From Talinum fruticosum (Eukaryota > Streptophyta > Magnoliopsida > Caryophyllales > Talinaceae), in contig JAITYX010000010.1 in NCBI GenBank assembly GCA_021018815.1, forward strand, positions 4,340,001 through 4,404,000: 64,000 nucleotides of DNA, given 5' to 3'. The notes under the pieces were generated by a model. The model made no database searches. It was given only the letters and a program-made list of their open reading frames with translations, and was not told the origin of the DNA. Both the position numbers and the translations under genes were made by a program. Shown here piece by piece: positions 10,164 through 20,219 of the stretch. Within the stretch, counting starts at the first letter, position 1; every line of letters begins with the position of its first letter.

Positions 10164-11500
10164 AAGCTTAATGCAGCTCAACGACCCTTGTGGCCTGGAT
10201 GTAATACTCATACTGAGTTGTCTACGGCTCTTAGAATGATGAGTATTAAATCTGATTATAATATGTCTCACACTTGCTTTGATGAAATAGCTCAACTTAT
10301 CAAAGAGACATGTCCCCCAACAACTATGTTCCTTCTAATTTCGCCGAGGCTAAGAAGTTTGTGAAAAACTAGGTTTAAGTGTTATTAAAATTGATTCTTG
10401 TATCAATGGCTGCATGATCTATTTTAAGGATGATGAACCTTTGGAGAAATGTAAATTTTGTGATGCACCGAGATGGAAAGAGCAGTAACTCAAGTAAAGG
10501 GAATCGTAAAAGGATTTCTTTTGCAAAGATGCATTATTTTCCTCTCATTCCCGGACTACAAAGATTGTATGCATCTCGGAGTTCTGCTGAACATATAAGG
10601 TGGCATCATGTTAGTCGGAGAGAGGAAGGGGTGATGTGCCATCCATCCGATGGGGAAGCCTGGAAAAATTTGATCAACTCCATTCTACTTTTGCTTCGAG
10701 CCTCGTAATGTTAGATTGGGATTATGTTCAGATGGTTTTACTCCATTTGGTCAAACTTCTAAGACTTATTCATGTTGGCCAGTCATTGTCACTCCTTATA
10801 ATCTTCCTCCGTAAATGTGTATGACAACACCTTACATGTTTTTAAGTTGTATAATTCCAGGTCCAAAGTACCCTAAGGGTAAAATTGATGTATATTTACA
10901 ACCCTTGATTGATGAATTGAAACTTTTATGGGATGGTATGTTGACATATGATATCTCAAAGAAGCAAAACTTCAAAATGAGGGCTGCATTACTTTGGACT
11001 ATTAATGACTTCCCAAGCATATGGTATGTTGTCCGGATGGAGTACTCATGGAAAATTAGCTTGTCCAATATGTATGCATAAGTCAAAGGCTTTTTGGTTA
11101 GGGAAGGGAGGGAAAGCATCATGGTTTGATTGTCATCGTTGTTTTTTGCCTATGCATCATCCATTTAGAGGGAATGTAGACGAATTCAAAAAGGACAAAG
11201 TTAATAGAAGTAGACCTCCTAAGCGCTTGACAGGCGAACAAATATGGCAACATGTCCAACAACTGCCCACTATTATTGAGGATTTTGAATTTGAGGTAGA
11301 GGGGTTTGGTGAGAACCATAATTGGACCAAAAGGAGTATCTTCCGGGAGTTACCATATTGGGAGACGAATTTGTTGCGCCATAACCTTGATGTTATACAC
11401 ATTGAAAAGAACTTTTTGATAATATATTCAACACAGTCATGGATGTTAAAGGTAAAACAGAAGACAATGTGAAGGCAAGGATGGACTTAGTGGAACATTG
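10125..11500 (+). pseudogene. CACTA TnpD transposase core (Transposase_21 type)
   Basis: Successive frames carry the hallmarks of the CACTA transposase core: FYDKLNAAQRPLWPGC (10150-10198), KIDSCINGCMIYFKDDEP (about 10388-10440), AEHIRWHH and HPSDGEAW (10588-10660), LGLCSDGFTPFGQ (about 10715-10755, with the expected catalytic-type Asp), PYMFLSCIIPGPKYPKGK (10830-10880), ACPICMHKSKAFWL (11050-11095), and ELPYWETNLLRHNLDVIH (to 11402). The enzyme would cut at the inverted repeats in the nucleus. Frameshifts occur near 10310, 10490, 10660 and 11020, and a stop replaces a Trp-type codon before MCM at 10812. The gene is dead. Confidence 0.9.
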
Positions 11501-12388
11501 TAGACGACCGGAGTTGGAGCTTCGTGTTGGTCCGAATGGCAAGGTTATTAAACCTAAAGCAAACTTTACATTTACACTAGAACAGAAAAGAGCCTTGTGT
11601 GAATGGGTCAAAGGGTTGAGAATGCCGGATGGGTATGCTTCTCACATGTCCAATTGTGTTGATATGAGTAATGCAACATTATCGTGGATGAAAAGTCATG
11701 ATTATCACGTGTTTATGGAATCTTTACTTCCGACGGCCTTTAATTCATTACCCGAGTATGTATGGAAGCCATTGGCTGAGTTGAGTCGATGCTTTAGAAA
11801 CTTATGCTCAACTGTTTTACGGGAGGAAAAGTTACTTGAAATGGAGCGAAATATCCCTATAATTCTTTGTGAATTGGAACGTATATTTCCTCCGGGGTTT
11901 TTCAATGTAATGGAGCATTTACCTATTCATTTGCCACAAGAGGCACTTATTGGGGGTCCTATTCAAGTATCGATGGATGTATCCTTTTGAGAGGTAATTG
12001 AAAATTTACATATAGTGGTTATAGGATTAAATTATTTGTGATTTTATTAACACATTTTATTTCGATTTCTTGGAAAGCTTAAGAAAATGGTAAAAATAAA
12101 GCTCGTGTTGAAGGCTCAATATGTGAGGCGTATTTGTACATGGAGACTACTTACTCGTTCGTATTATTTTGAGTCCAATGTACCATCTATGAGAACTAGA
12201 TCCAGACGAAACGAATATGAACTCAACAACGACCAATTTCAACCGACATTGTCCTGTTTTTGAACTACAAGGTCGTTATGCCGGTAAGAAAGGGAAACGG
12301 TACTTGAGTGACCGAGAATATAAAGCCGCCCACTTGCATATCCTGTTAAATTGCAATGAGGTTGAACCTTATATAGAGTGAGTACATC
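11439..12388 (+). pseudogene. CACTA TnpD middle region (DUF4218 type)
   Basis: The open stretch 11439-11990 continues the transposase: MDVKGKTEDNVKARMDL, then LLPTAFNSLPEYVWKPLAEL, CELERIFPPGFFNVMEHL and EALIGGPIQ, which are DUF4218 landmarks of CACTA transposases. After GGPIQ the family's RWMYPFER appears one frame over (11965-11995), followed by a GT site, so an exon may end at about 11994. The next exon-like part reads GKLKKMVKNKARVEGSI from about 12075. At 12256 a frame shift leads to FELQGRYAGKKGKRYLSD, ending in a stop at 12388. Confidence 0.85.
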
Positions 12389-12459
12389 ATGCATTACAAA
12401 AGTCAAAGTAAAGTTATTTAGCCTATAGTTTTAGAAGTTTTCTTGCTCATTACTCACGT

Positions 12460-13467
12460 AAGTAAGAATGCAGAGTTCTTTAAACAACAAAAATGGAGAT
12501 CATGTTCATTTATATCCGATGAGGATTTAGATGGATTGATTGCAAATGAATTTATACCATGGTTTAAGGATAATGTAAGTTTTCCTATGATTAAACATAA
12601 ATAGTTTAGAGAAATATTAAAGTATAACATATTAATCATTCTTACATCTATTAACTTTATGTTTTCTTTTTGATATAGGTTAAACAACTTCAGCTAGGGC
12701 GAATGGATTGTTATACATACTTATGTCAAATAGCTATGGGTCCTTTGAAAGTTGTGACTACATACCCTATTCACTTTGTTAATGGCTACAAATTCCACAC
12801 TCATGAATGGAGTGAAGGGAAAACAACCATGAATTGTGGAGTATGTGTCATAGGGACGAGTGAAGGGGATTATGAAAATGAATATTATGGACTCCTTAAA
12901 GAAGTGATTGAAATAGAATATCCAGGAGAGCCAGTTAAGAAGTGTGTCTTATTCAATTGTGAGTGGTTTTATAATACTTTAAATCGTGGTATGAGAGTGC
13001 ACAACCGTTATGGAATAGTTGAGATTTGACATGATAAACGATATAGAAAATATGATCCATTTATATTAGCTGGAGTTGCAACTCAAGTTTATTACATGTC
13101 GTATCCACAAAAACTAGGGAGAAATTACATTGGTGGGTTGTCATCAAAACTAAACCAAGGTCTAGAGTCGATAATCAATACATGTTGCCTGGTTGCATAT
13201 CAAGAGGAGAACATGTCTAATGTGAATGCTATAGTAGAGCATGATGTATCAATTCCAAACTTGCGATATGATCATGGATATTATGAAGATCTTAACATTA
13301 ACATACTTGATGTACTTGAAGCACCGGAGGAAGAGGAGGAGGAGGAGGAGGAGGAGGAGGATGAGGAGGAGGATGAGGAGGAGGAGTTTGAGGATTTCAT
13401 TAGCGATGAAGATGAAGAATTGGAAGATGAAATGTGTGTTGATGAGAGTGAGGAAGAAGATGAGTAG
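12460..13467 (+). pseudogene. CACTA TnpD C-terminal region (DUF4216 type), acidic tail
   Basis: An exon-like piece at about 12470-12573 reads NAEFFKQQKWRS and IANEFIPWFKDN and ends at GTAAGT. The next starts after AG at 12679 with VKQLQLG and carries GPLKVVTTYPIHFVNGYKF, NCGVCVIGTSEGDYENEYYG and VLFNCEWF, typical of DUF4216. One nonsense codon at 13027 (TGA where the frame continues with HDKRYRKYDPF) interrupts it. The frame then runs to 13467 and ends in a tail almost wholly Glu and Asp, encoded by a GAG/GAT microsatellite. Apart from the single stop this is the best preserved part of the gene. Confidence 0.85.
13325..13386 (+). repeat. GAG-rich trinucleotide repeat encoding poly-Glu
   Basis: A run of GAG with GAT interruptions inside the TnpD C-terminus. 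The reading frame gives more than ten Glu in a row; replication slippage is the likely origin. Confidence 0.9.
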
Positions 13468-13689
13468 TTATGCTTCATTTTGATTTTACATTTGTTCTAT
13501 TTGCTTGGATTATTATCTTTGTTATTTTGTATGTGAACAATTTATGGTGATCATGTATTTTTAATGAATATTATAGTATTTGTGCTTTAATTTATTTATT
13601 ATAGATTTTGTTAAACTTATTATGGTTTATTTGAGTTGAACTCATTATGTTTTATGTGAATAAACTTGTATATATTTTTAAGTTAACAT

Positions 13690-15508
13690 GTCGGTACTTC
13701 GGGAAAGGTCTAACCAAGGGAGGTCGTAAAATCATTCGGCTAAGAAGCTCTATATCAAGGCCTACCAATTCTACATCAAGTCCTAGCCCGATCACTAATT
13801 ATTCTTCCCCCTCCAAAATTCATACTCTAGTCAATTCTCTTCCCCAAGAATCCAAATTCCAATATTTAATCCTAATGACTTGCCACCGGAGAATGTGCAA
13901 CCTCCCAATAACCTTTCTTCAACTCCGACACAGGAAACTCCTCAAAGTCGAGATCCTATCATGGAATTGAATGTGGCTAGAAGAGGAAAAACTCAGATTT
14001 GGCCTGATGGTAACGGGTAAGAGTATACTATGTTTCTAATTTGATTTAAGTAACTGAAAACTATGGGTATTGTATTATTAATATTCATCTTGTCTTTTGT
14101 AGATTATTTTGTCCGGAGTATCATGGAAAGGTAGTTCGACAAACTACCGAAATCTTGAAAGGAAAATTTGATGCTGCATATCCTTCATGGGGTAAAGTTC
14201 CTCAAGAAGTTCGTGATTTGTGGTTCAATGAACTCAAGGCAAGTACCTAATGAACTCATACAATGTAATTATATTATGCTTTTTCATTTTTTGTTGGAAC
14301 ACTTTACTTCTTTCTCTCTTAAGTTGGAACACCATTCTATGAATACTCTTATTTCACAATATAATTAAGTACATTGTTCCAAGTGGTCTTCCTTAATGAT
14401 TCATGTTTCACGAAATACTATTGGTGGGAGGATTGCTATGAAGTGGGTATTAGAGAAATCTTTGAGGAACGTGGTGCTGAATCGTTAAAGCAAACATTGA
14501 AAGAGATTCGAAAAAAGCCCGATAAGCGTCCAACATGGCTTGATGAATCTATTTGGAAGGAGTTATGGGCATATTGGAATTCAGATTCATTCCGAGAAAA
14601 GAGTATTGGTGCAAAGTTGAATCGCGCGTCAACAACGGGTGTTGGTTCGTCTGTTCATGCTTGGTGGCTCCATTCCGGCCAATGTGCATAAGAAGAAAAT
14701 GGTTAGTATTTATTGTAGTCAATGTGCATAAAAAGACAATTGTTTGTTTCTTGTATGTCTCTATTTCAGATTTTTCGTTTCCTAATTACTTTGTTAGATT
14801 GATGCGGGGAAGAATTAACGAGTGAGCAACTTATATCTTCGCCTCTATCAAACCAAGGATAGCAAATGGGTCAATGATAAGGCGGCATTAGCTTATGTAA
14901 GCTATGATGTTAAATAAAATTTCTCCGGTTTACTTTATATAACTAACTTGCAAATGAAAATTTGGCTTTAGGGGAAGTATGTGGAAAAGTCGTCCGAAAT
15001 CCAAAGTGTTCAATCAACTCAAGCCTCGATTGACGATTCTAGCTCTCCCACCCCAAGTCAACCATCTTTTGATGAACAAATGAAAATATGGATTGATGCA
15101 AATGGGTTGTCGAAGCGGGGTCATGTGTGCGGGTTTGGACAAGAAGGAAACTCTTATGGAAACTCTTCCACCAAAAATCATGGTAAGGCTCCTCTTGTAC
15201 GTGATACCGTTGCCACATTAGTTGATGAGAACAAACGACAAAAGATTGAACTAGATAACCAAAAGATGGCTTTGGATTATTTGGAAGCAAAATTGAAAGT
15301 AGAACAAGCTAGAAGGAAGAAACAATCCAAGAAAGTTCACAAATGTGTGAAGGCTACTGCAAATATGCAAGCCCAAATGTTGGAATGGTACTCTCTTATG
15401 AAGACCATCCATCCTAGCATTCCGGAACCTAGGGTGGTGCTCGAGTCATCAAATGATAGTGATAATGATGGTGAAGGTGATCATTTAAATGATGATGATG
15501 TTAGTTAG
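13690..15508 (+). pseudogene. CACTA TnpA-like gene (Transposase_24 type)
   Basis: Several exon-like pieces follow TnpD on the same strand. In order: RRGKTQIWPDGNG (13978-14020) ending at a donor-like GTAAGAG, then FCPEYHGKVVRQTTEILKG and SWGKVPQEVRDLWFNELK (14105-14238, ending near GCAAGT), DCYEVGIREIFEERGAE and KPDKRPTWLDESIWKELW with KSIGAKLNRAS (14430-14630), DSKWVNDKAALAY (14850-14897), and 14973-15508 with an Ala/Lys/Gln-rich coiled-coil-like C-terminus ending in an Asp-rich tail. This matches the TnpA/Transposase_24 class that binds subterminal repeats. The Ser/Pro-rich start is uncertain. Splice sites look intact in places, so it is less damaged than TnpD. Confidence 0.8.
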
Positions 15509-15509
15509 G

Positions 15510-15820
15510 TTGTTACTCTCTAATTTTTGGTTGTACTTCACAACTTTTGGTTGTATTTCACATCTTTTGGTTCTAAAATTAGTTATGTATATGCATGGTT
15601 GTATATTTTGGTAAAAGTGTTTGTGGTTAAACTTATGGATGTATATGCATGAATGTTAAACATTAATGGTTGCTTAGCAATATAGTTTGTTACTTTTCGG
15701 TTATTTTTGTTGTATATGTAGATATGTACTACAATTATGGAGCAATCCATTGAATTGTTTGATGTTGGACAGAGTTGTGTATAAATTGTTGGTGCTAATA
15801 TCAAGCTTGTGTGGTTAAAT
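15510..15820. other. TnpA 3' non-coding stretch
   Basis: AT-rich sequence after the TnpA stop with repeated TTTTGGTTGTA words; no further gene seen. Confidence 0.5.
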
Positions 15821-16249
15821 TATGCAAAGTTTTCCACTGTTTTAACACTCGAATATACGGTGGATATTTTCCCACTCGTATGTAAAACAGTGGAAAATTT
15901 TCCATCGAAACTCTTCGATGGAAAATTTTTCACCGAAAATCTTCGAGTGGGAACTTTCCCACTCGTATTCAAAGCGAGTGGGAACTTTTTCACTGTAATA
16001 AGTTCAGTGGGAAATTGTCCACCATATTATATCCAAGTGGAAAAATTTCGTGGGAAGGGAAACAATGGATAAACAGTGGAAAAATTTCCCACTGAAAATA
16101 AAAACAGTGGGAAATTGCAATTACCCCTTTACTTTTACACACTTGTCATTCGCGAGTGGAAAAACGATGGGAAATATCATTTTTCCACTTGAATATTTCA
16201 TTTTTCCCACTGAATTTACGAGTGGAAAATTTGATGATTTTTGGTAGTG
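15820..16249. repeat. CACTA 3' subterminal repeats and inverted repeat
   Basis: More than a dozen copies of CAGTGGAAA, CGAGTGGGAA and their complements, several as back-to-back pairs (for example GAGTGGGAACTTTCCCACTC at 15946-15965). The terminal inverted repeat finishes at 16249. These are candidate TnpA-binding sites. Confidence 0.9.
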
Positions 16250-16252
16250 CAA

Positions 16253-17210
16253 TTGGTATCATGGCATTGATAAGTATATGGATAAGCAAGAATATCTCTT
16301 GGACTCCACACCTAGAGCCCAACGAGCCATCAAGATGTTTGCTTCCCTATTCTTCGTTAATCAATGACAAGCTGTACAAGAAAACCAACACTAGGATCAG
16401 CTTACTTTGTGTCAAGCAACATGAAGCAAAGCACATCATGGATGAGATTCATGATAGGGACTACGGACCCCACATGAACGGGAAGATGTTGGTTCGGAAG
16501 ATTTAGAGATTCAATTATTATTGCTCAACCATGGCGGCGGACTGCCATGAGTTTGTTAGAAAATGCCATAAGTGTCGGGTGTATGAAATTTACAGGCACC
16601 AACCACCTTCGTTTCTCACAACATTAGCATTCCTCTAGCCATTCTTAGTTTGCGAGAATAGACATTATTGGCAAGGTGACCCCTAAAGGAATGGGCGGTC
16701 ATGAATTTGTGTTAGTTGCAATTGACTACTTCACCAAGTGGGTAGAGGTAGCATCTTATGCAACCCTTACATCCAAACAGGTAGCTAAGTTCCTTACCCG
16801 TAATATCATTTGTCGTTACGGTGTGCCCCATGAGCTCATTAGTGACCATGGTAGTCATTTCAAGAAGGAAGTAGCAAACTTAGTGGACAAATACAAGATT
16901 AAGCACCTCTTCTCCTTATCGTCCTTAGACCAACGGAGCAATCGAAGCCGCCAACAAGAACATTCATCGAATAGCAGAGAAGATGGTTGTCAATTATAAG
17001 GATTGGCCTAATAAGTCTGTGTTTCACATTATGGGGCTATCGAACATCTAGTACAACCTATATAGGAGCAACACCTTACTCCCTAGTTTATGGCATGAAG
17101 CAGTCCTTCCAATAGAGATTGTCATTCCTTCATTAAGGATAATTCTTGAAAGTCAAATCCCGAAGTAGGGTGGGCTAAAAGCTCATTACGAATTAGCGTT
17201 GTTGGATGAG
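16253..17210 (+). pseudogene. Tat integrase, copy 1, first part
   Basis: After the CACTA element the Tat sequence resumes with RAQRAIKMFA (linker) and a zinc-finger-type stretch CHEFVRKCHKC (about 16530-16580). The catalytic core at 16676-16920 reads GGHEFVLVAIDYFTKWVE and ICRYGVPHELISDHGSHF, with the first two acidic residues of the DDE triad. A frameshift near 16920 moves the third (GAIEAANKN-like) to another frame. A stop at 16504 and further stops follow. The fragment ends at 17210, where a solo LTR is inserted at ATGAG. Copy 2 at 34880-35820 is the paralogue. Confidence 0.88.
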
Positions 17211-17268
17211 TGTAACAACCCGCCCCTAAGAAAATAATTAACTTTAGATACATTAAAGATTAACATGA

Positions 17269-17270
<2 letters not shown>

Positions 17271-17333
<63 letters not shown>
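17271..17333. repeat. (TA)n microsatellite
   Basis: About 30 uninterrupted TA units near the start of the family H LTR. Confidence 0.98.
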
Positions 17334-17336
<3 letters not shown>

Positions 17337-17737
17337 GTTGTTTAAAGTGCGGAAGCTGGATAATGGCAATGACGACGCAGGATCATATTCCATAAATTTT
17401 AATGACTCAGAAGATAACTACCATTTATCATGTCTATAAATTAAATTTTATCATCAACTAGTGGCTTTAGTCGAGCATGTTTAAATTATTCATTCAAAAC
17501 ATCAACATTTTCATATAGCTATTTTATTATAATTTCAAAAATTCTTATACAAATAAAATTGATATGATTTTTGTGGTAAACTTAAGATTATTAAAAATAA
17601 AATTCCTAGATTAATATAAGCTTAATGGAAAAGATGATGATAAGCATGAAGAGTTGGAAATTAGATGAGGATAAGAAGTTGGATTAAGAATTAGGCCGGA
17701 AGATTACGAAGTCGGTCGACCCATTCAAGATAAGGCA

Positions 17738-17750
17738 AGAGGGAGTATAA
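17738..17750 (+). promoter_or_regulatory. TATA box of family H LTR
   Basis: GGAGTATAAAAGC is followed 60-80 bases later by a CT-rich initiator-like tract (CTCTCTCTCTCTAGCC), as in many plant promoters. It would define the U3/R boundary of this LTR. Confidence 0.6.
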
Positions 17751-17804
17751 AAGCATAAGGTAACCTAAAGCCATCATTATCCTAAACCTAAACCTGATAA
17801 ACTC

Positions 17805-18345
17805 ACAGCTCTCTCTCTCTCTAGCCACCCACGCCTCTGCCCTCTTTCCTATCTCTACCGACGAGCACCGGCGGCACCCTTGCCACGCCGACAACCACCA
17901 CCTGGTCAGCCACCATCTCCATCACTATCACCATCACCAGCATCATCGTCAAACCACCAAAAACACATCCCTCTCCCTTCACTGCCTCTTTCGCCTCGCC
18001 CTTATCCTTTATCTCAACCATCGGAAACAACACCATGACACCACCGATAGTCGCCGCCACCACCTACTGCCGCATTGTCACCTCCCCAGCCATCAAACAC
18101 TAGCACACCACCGGTTTTTCGCCTATTTCGCCCGGGTTCGCGTTTGTTTTGGCCTCAACTACCATGACCTCCAGCCCGATCTGGTCTCCGCCATCTTCCG
18201 GCAAGTCGCTCATCACTTGCTTCTTGCCAACTAACTGCCGTTTCGAGTCACACTCCTGTCTTCAACCCTCCAATCTTCAATCATCACCCTCAACCACCCC
18301 GAAACCCTTCCTAAATTAAATTCCTTCACCTTATTTCTTAGGGTA
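17805..18345 (+). other. GC-rich leader of family H LTR
   Basis: A 500-base block, C-rich on the plus strand, placed after the TATA box and ending near TTAGGGTAAATTTTCAG. Open frames on both strands are low-complexity Pro/Ser/Thr or Val/Gly runs without family likeness, so I read it as an untranslated leader. Confidence 0.4.
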
Positions 18346-19930
18346 AATTTTCAGATTCACTTCTTTGTTAATTTAAGTATTTAGGTTGTAATCGGTATGC
18401 TTTTCTTGTATTATGTAAAGGAAATTAGATATTAAAATTTGATGATATTATGTGGGTATGTAATTGATTCATGGAGTTAGGAAAAATCTTGGTGACATTT
18501 GATATATGTTTGGATGTACTGAAATTGAAGGAAATTTATGGAAAAAACTCTGTATAAAGGGCATTCATGAGTTAGAAATTACTTTGGGTTAAGTTAGATG
18601 GTTATTTGACCTAATGGTGAGATTAAGCGAAAATGGAGAATGATTTGAAATACTTGAGAGGTATGTGAAAATTGAAGTTATATAAGAATGTTATACAAGG
18701 AAATAAGCATCCTCTTGTAAATTAATTTCTACCATTATAAAACAGAATATGTTAGAAATGATTAACATAAATGAATAAATAAAGGTTTATACATAATAAA
18801 CTAAATAATAGCATTACTTAAAAGTATAACCTTTCCTTGGATTTATTAATAGATTCTTTGTAGAGAAAAAGGAGATGAGTATTTGGTGTTACTATATATA
18901 TATTTATGTATGCATTTTATAAAATAAGATAAATCAATCTTATAGATTAGAGATAACCTTAGTATTCTTTAGTAAAAGCCGACTTTGTTAATCTTCATTT
19001 CAAGTAGCTTTGAAGTGATTTAATAAATAAGAAATAAAAATTCAATTTATTAATAAAACTTTTATATCTCTACTGAAGGTCATCGAGCGTCGTGCGTTCA
19101 TCCGGATTCCGCCCAAAAGGAAGAAGAACGTCGGCACAAGGTACGTTCAATGATCGTGCTCTTAATGTTTTATTTACAAATCAAGGTCGGATATGGCCGA
19201 CATCAACAACAACAAAGAATCATTTGCAAATAGTATTTTCCATCATTAATATGGACCCGCCCCATCAAGTGCCATTATTTGGTACGCCTCAATATTCAGG
19301 TTGGTCACACCGTGCACGTTGGCCGCCTTCAACCGGACTATCCAATCGGTGCAGGTGTGTGCACATGCGTTTAGGGAAACCTGATGAACGTAAGGGTTCC
19401 ATTCAGATAATAAACAAGCAAGCTGTTTTAAATTATGCTCTCCCCTCATTTACAAATGAATTGAAATGCATGCGCTCAACTCAACTATTTAATGACTTTT
19501 ATTTTACAGACATGATAATGGACGTGCTGAGTTTCGACTGACATTCCGAAAATATTTTTCTTGTTTTGTTTTAGGTAAGAATATTGAAGATGGCAAGTCG
19601 TAGAAGAGTTTTGTCCAAGACTTAGGGGCTACGGCTCGCAGTGATGACCTTACGGATAATAGTGAGCAGTCTCAGTTGTTTAAAGTTAGCAAATATTGGA
19701 TTACCATGTACTTTTGTTCAATCTTCTACATATTATAGTTTCCTTTCATTGTTGACTTTTAAGAGAATGTAATCAACGTTGTTTTGCATCCGACTCATAA
19801 TCACCTTGCCCTTTCCGCTGGTAAGGGCGGCCGTAATGACTCCTAACCCCTTTTTTCCGCTACGCTAATCACTCGGTTAGCAGTTTATTTAGGCTAAACT
19901 AGTGATTATGGGTTAGGGCGTTACAATGAG

Positions 19931-20219
19931 AGACACTTCAACGCCCTACACAATGTCCAAATATACTAGGCACATATATCAAGGACATCCAACAAAAGAG
20001 TGAAGCCTCGAAACCTGCAAGTTGGAGATTTGGTCCTCAAAGAGATTAGAGCACAAATTCAAGATCGACAAGGGAGGTTTAAGCCCAATTAGCAAGGCCT
20101 GTTTGTACTTAGTCAAATATTGCCAAGCGGAGCGAGTGAAGCTAACTGATTTGGATGGGGAGGAAATATTTCAATATACAAACTTGGATCAATTGAAAAA
20201 ATACTACGTTCGAGCATAA
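19931..20219 (+). pseudogene. Tat integrase C-terminus, copy 1
   Basis: Resumes at AGACACTTCAACGCCC, matching copy 2 near 35835. Frames carry the Tat integrase tail: LQVGDLVLKEI, then VKLTDLDGEEIFQYTNL and LKKYYVRA with a stop at 20219, the natural end of pol. A stop replaces a sense codon after KEI and at least one frameshift separates the two parts. Confidence 0.8.

Larger units (their letters stand above)
6551..16249 (+). mobile_element. CACTA (En/Spm) DNA transposon, 9.7 kb
   Basis: Starts CACTACCAAAAATCATCAAA and ends with its inverted copy finishing TTTTTGGTAGTG, flanked by CAA at 6548-6550 and 16250-16252, the 3-bp duplication of CACTA elements. Subterminal regions hold many GTGGGAA/TTCCCAC words in both orientations, the kind of site bound by TnpA. 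Inside are a decayed TnpD-type transposase (9735-13467) and a TnpA-type gene (about 13690-15508), both on the plus strand. It is inserted in Tat copy 1 just before integrase; removing it rejoins the Tat sequence cleanly against copy 2 at 34870. Frameshifts make it non-autonomous now. Confidence 0.95.
17211..19925 (+). mobile_element. Solo LTR (family H), 2.7 kb
   Basis: Starts TGTAACAACCCGCCCC and ends GGGTTAGGGCGTTACA, flanked by ATGAG at 17206-17210 and 19926-19930. Removing it restores the Tat integrase alignment with copy 2. It has a TA microsatellite, a TATA box (GTATAAAAGC, about 17740), a CT-rich transcribed-looking leader from about 17805, and donor-like sites near 18344. No gag-pol remains. 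It differs from family F in sequence but shares the TGTAAC...GTTACA ends and the general layout. Confidence 0.92.

Noticed and set aside
13281..13478. Minus-strand poly-Ser open frame
   Set aside because: Antisense shadow of the poly-Glu coding GAG repeat in TnpD.
17821..18063. Minus-strand Val/Met/Gly-rich open frame
   Set aside because: Arises from a CAC/CAT-rich leader on the plus strand; no domain.
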